Source: CADEFF01 sp964569315
GTDB lineage: Bacteria > Pseudomonadota > Alphaproteobacteria > Dongiales > Dongiaceae
Direction of reading: 5' to 3'
DNA: 8,266 bases
NCBI GenBank assembly: GCA_964569315.1
Contig: CAZMUZ010000144.1
Location: 1 to 8,266, forward strand
The notes below the pieces were generated by a model that ran no database searches, was not told where the DNA came from, and worked only from the letters and a program-made list of their open reading frames with translations. This document shows, piece by piece, positions 6,603-8,266 of this stretch. Positions within the stretch are counted from its first letter, which is position 1. The number at the start of each line of letters is the position of its first letter. Position numbers and translations under genes: made by a program.

Positions 6603-7538
6603 ATGAAGATTTTGACCGGCAACAGCAATCGGCCGCTTGCCGAAGCGATCTCGGCCTATCTCAATCTGCCGCTCACCCAGGCCAGCGTCCGCCGCTTCTC
6701 CGACATGGAGATCTTCGTCGAGATCAACGAGAACGTCCGCGGCGAGGATGTCTTCGTCGTGCAGTCGACCTCGTTTCCGGCGAACGACAATCTGATGGAA
6801 CTGCTGGTGTCGCTCGATGCGCTGAGACGCGGCTCGGCGCGCCGCATCACCGCCGTGCTGCCCTATTACGGCTATGCGCGCCAGGACCGGAAGTCCGGGC
6901 CGCGCACGCCGATCTCGGCGAAGCTGGTGGCGAACCTGATCACCGTCGCCGGCGCCGACCGCGTCCTCACCCTCGATCTCCATGCCGGGCAGATCCAGGG
7001 CTTCTTCGACATCCCGACCGACAACCTCTTCACCATGCCGGTCTTCACCAAGGACATCGAGGATCGCTTCGGCCGAGCCAACAACCTGACGATCGTGTCG
7101 CCCGACGTGGGCGGCGTGGTGCGCGCCCGCGCCTTCGCCAAGCGCCTCGAGGCCGACCTCGCGATCATCGACAAGCGGCGCGAGCGCGCCGGCGTCTCCG
7201 AGGTGATGAACATCATCGGCGACGTGAAGGGCCGGCGCTGCATCCTGGTGGACGACATCGTCGATTCCGCCGGCACGCTCTGCAACGCGGCGGTGGCGCT
7301 CAAGGAATCGGGCGCCGCCTCGGTCAGCGCCTATGTGACCCACGGCGTGCTTTCGGGCGGTGCCGTCGCGCGCGTCTCGGCCTCGCCGATCGACCAGCTC
7401 GTCATCACCGACAGCATCATGGCGACCGAGGCGGTGCGCGTCTCGCAGACGCTGCGCCAGCTTACCATCGCGCCGCTGATCGCCGAGGCGATGCGGCGGA
7501 TCAGCGAGGAACGCTCGGTTTCGAGCCTGTTCGACTAG
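6603..7538 (+). CDS. prs: Ribose-phosphate pyrophosphokinase (PRPP synthetase)
   Basis: Class I PRPP synthetase of 311 residues, a normal length. It makes 5-phosphoribosyl-1-pyrophosphate from ribose 5-phosphate and ATP for purine, pyrimidine, histidine, tryptophan and NAD synthesis in the cytoplasm. Visible marks: the opening MKILTGNSNRPLAEAI, RFSDMEIFVEINENVRG at 31-47, YYGYARQDRKSGPRTPISAK at 88-107, DLHAGQIQGFFDIPTDNL at 125-142 with H127, the catalytic flexible-loop residues KRR at 191-193, and the PRPP/ribose-phosphate loop LVDDIVDSAGTL at 215-226. The start ATG 6603 fits the family N-terminus; GGTGAAG at 6595-6601 is a modest, close ribosome binding site. It is preceded by its own candidate promoter and followed 68 bases later by rplY, an order common in alphaproteobacteria. 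Confidence 0.97.
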   Translation: MKILTGNSNRPLAEAISAYLNLPLTQASVRRFSDMEIFVEINENVRGEDVFVVQSTSFPANDNLMELLVSLDALRRGSARRITAVLPYYGYARQDRKSGPRTPISAKLVANLITVAGADRVLTLDLHAGQIQGFFDIPTDNLFTMPVFTKDIEDRFGRANNLTIVSPDVGGVVRARAFAKRLEADLAIIDKRRERAGVSEVMNIIGDVKGRRCILVDDIVDSAGTLCNAAVALKESGAASVSAYVTHGVLSGGAVARVSASPIDQLVITDSIMATEAVRVSQTLRQLTIAPLIAEAMRRISEERSVSSLFD

Positions 7539-7549
7539 AATTTCGACTG

Positions 7550-7578
7550 CCCGCCCAGCACCCCTGGAGGCTGGCGGG
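7550..7578 (+). promoter_or_regulatory. Stem-loop between prs and rplY
   Basis: CCCGCCCAGC (7550-7559) pairs with GCTGGCGGG (7570-7578) if one C bulges out, giving a 9-bp GC-rich stem with a 10-base loop. There is no following T-run (ATTGCGTG comes next), so it is not a canonical intrinsic terminator. It lies 14 bases before the rplY ribosome binding site and could be a leader structure, a processing site or a partial attenuator between the two genes. Confidence 0.4.
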
Positions 7579-7592
7579 ATTGCGTGCAACCC

Positions 7593-7600
7593 AGAGGAGA
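7593..7600 (+). promoter_or_regulatory. Strong ribosome binding site of rplY
   Basis: AGAGGAGA ends six bases before ATG 7607 and is the strongest Shine-Dalgarno match in the window, in keeping with a highly expressed ribosomal protein. It fixes the rplY start. Confidence 0.75.
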
Positions 7601-7606
7601 CGGGAT

Positions 7607-8266
7607 ATGACGGATATCAATAGCCTTCGCGTCGAGGCGAGATCGCGGGCCGGAAAGGGGGCCGCCCGCCAGACGCGCCGCACGGGCAAGGTGCCCGGCG
7701 TGATTTACGGCAACAAGGAGTCCCCCACGCTGATCGCGCTGGAGCCCCAGCCGCTCATGCGCGAGCTGCACAAGGCCGGCTTCTACGCCACGCTTTTCGA
7801 CCTCGAGCTCGAGGGCAAGAAGGTGCGCGTGCTGCCTCGCGACGTGCAGTTCGATCCGGTGACGGACCGCCCGGTCCATGCGGACTTCCTTCGCGTCGGC
7901 GCGGATACCCGCGTCCGCGTGCAGGTGCCGGTGAGGTTCCTCAACGACACCACCGCGCCCGGCATCAAGCGCGGCGGCGTGCTCAACGTCGTGCGGCACC
8001 AGATCGAGTTCCATGTGCAGGCCTCGAACATCCCGCGCTTCATCGAGGTCGATCTCGACGGCATGGATATCGGCGACACCGTGCATATCAGCATGGTCAA
8101 GCTGCCGGAGGGGCTGAAACCGACCATCGGCGACCGCGACTTCACCATCGCCTCGATCGCGGCGCCGACCGCGCAGAAGATCGAAGCGCAGGAAGCGGCG
8201 GCAGCGGCGGCAGCGGCGGCGGCGGCTCCGGCCGATGCGGCGGCGGCTCCGGCGGCTGGCGCGCCC
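7607..8266 (+). CDS. rplY: 50S ribosomal protein L25/general stress protein Ctc (partial, 3' end off the right edge)
   Basis: The first 220 residues of a two-domain L25 (TL5/Ctc type), which binds 5S rRNA in the large ribosomal subunit. The N-terminal L25 domain covers about residues 5-92, with EARSRAGKGAARQTRRTGKVPGV near the start (10-32) and LPRDVQFDPVTDRPVHADFLRV at 76-97. The C-terminal TL5-type beta domain covers about 98-185, with GVLNVVRHQIEF, IEVDLDGMDIGDTVHIS and LPEGLKPT. An Ala-rich, Pro-containing tail begins near 193 (11 consecutive Ala at 197-207) and is still open at the window edge. Such low-complexity tails are usual in alphaproteobacterial L25. The start is fixed by AGAGGAGA upstream. 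It follows prs directly; pth and ychF often come next in related genomes, but that lies outside the window. Confidence 0.95.
   Translation, partial: MTDINSLRVEARSRAGKGAARQTRRTGKVPGVIYGNKESPTLIALEPQPLMRELHKAGFYATLFDLELEGKKVRVLPRDVQFDPVTDRPVHADFLRVGADTRVRVQVPVRFLNDTTAPGIKRGGVLNVVRHQIEFHVQASNIPRFIEVDLDGMDIGDTVHISMVKLPEGLKPTIGDRDFTIASIAAPTAQKIEAQEAAAAAAAAAAAPADAAAAPAAGAP
8195..8257 (+). repeat. GCG/GCA/GCT triplet-repeat tract encoding the Ala-rich tail of L25
   Basis: The tract begins with eleven consecutive Ala codons, mostly GCG with interspersed GCA in the pattern GCG GCG GCA repeated, then continues with Ala interrupted by Pro and Asp. It is in frame, so slippage by whole triplets would change the tail length without breaking the gene. 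Confidence 0.7.

Noticed and set aside
6435..7589. A 384-residue minus-strand frame antisense to prs
   Set aside because: Prs on the plus strand is unambiguous and the antisense product has no motif.
1..8266. CRISPR array, insertion sequence, prophage, tRNA or defence genes
   Set aside because: I saw no regularly spaced repeats, terminal inverted repeats around a transposase, cloverleaf sequences, or defence-type proteins; every sizeable gene has a recognised metabolic or housekeeping family.

Overview
The window is GC-rich, with strong G/C preference at third codon positions. Its gene content and order point to an alphaproteobacterium, probably near the Rhodospirillales. The markers are lgt, then a MidA/NDUFAF7-type methyltransferase, then pgeF, and further along prs followed by a two-domain ribosomal protein L25 (rplY/ctc). 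This lineage placement is inferred from gene order and protein style, not from a database search.

Layout. (1) Positions 1-650, minus strand: the N-terminal part of an exported serine hydrolase of the class C beta-lactamase / 6-aminohexanoate-dimer hydrolase type, running off the left edge. (2) 651-800: divergent intergenic region with a good promoter candidate for the plus-strand genes. (3) 801-6395, plus strand: a tightly packed probable operon of five genes: lgt, midA-like methyltransferase, pgeF, an M24-fold (creatinase/prolidase-like) protein and an acetolactate-synthase-like ThDP enzyme. Gaps are -4, 39, 20 and 5 bases. (4) 6396-6602: regulatory gap with a promoter candidate, a perfect 8-bp inverted repeat and a possible 14-codon leader ORF ahead of prs. 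(5) 6603-7538: prs. (6) 7539-7606: short gap with a hairpin. (7) 7607-8266: rplY, cut by the right edge inside its Ala-rich tail.

How the genes fit together. Most are housekeeping: lipoprotein maturation (Lgt), complex I assembly (MidA/NDUFAF7 family), peptidoglycan proofreading (PgeF), PRPP synthesis (Prs) and the 5S rRNA-binding ribosomal protein L25. The M24-like and ThDP genes do not belong to these tasks. They sit 5 bases apart between pgeF and prs and look like a two-gene metabolic cassette attached to a housekeeping operon. The M24 protein appears to have lost all five metal ligands of the peptidase family, so it is more likely a creatinase-like hydrolase than a peptidase. The substrate of the pair cannot be read from the sequence.

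I found no tRNA or rRNA gene, insertion sequence, phage gene, CRISPR array or toxin-antitoxin pair. The most promising undescribed item is the M24/ThDP pair; the prs leader comes second. Neither amounts to proof of a new system.
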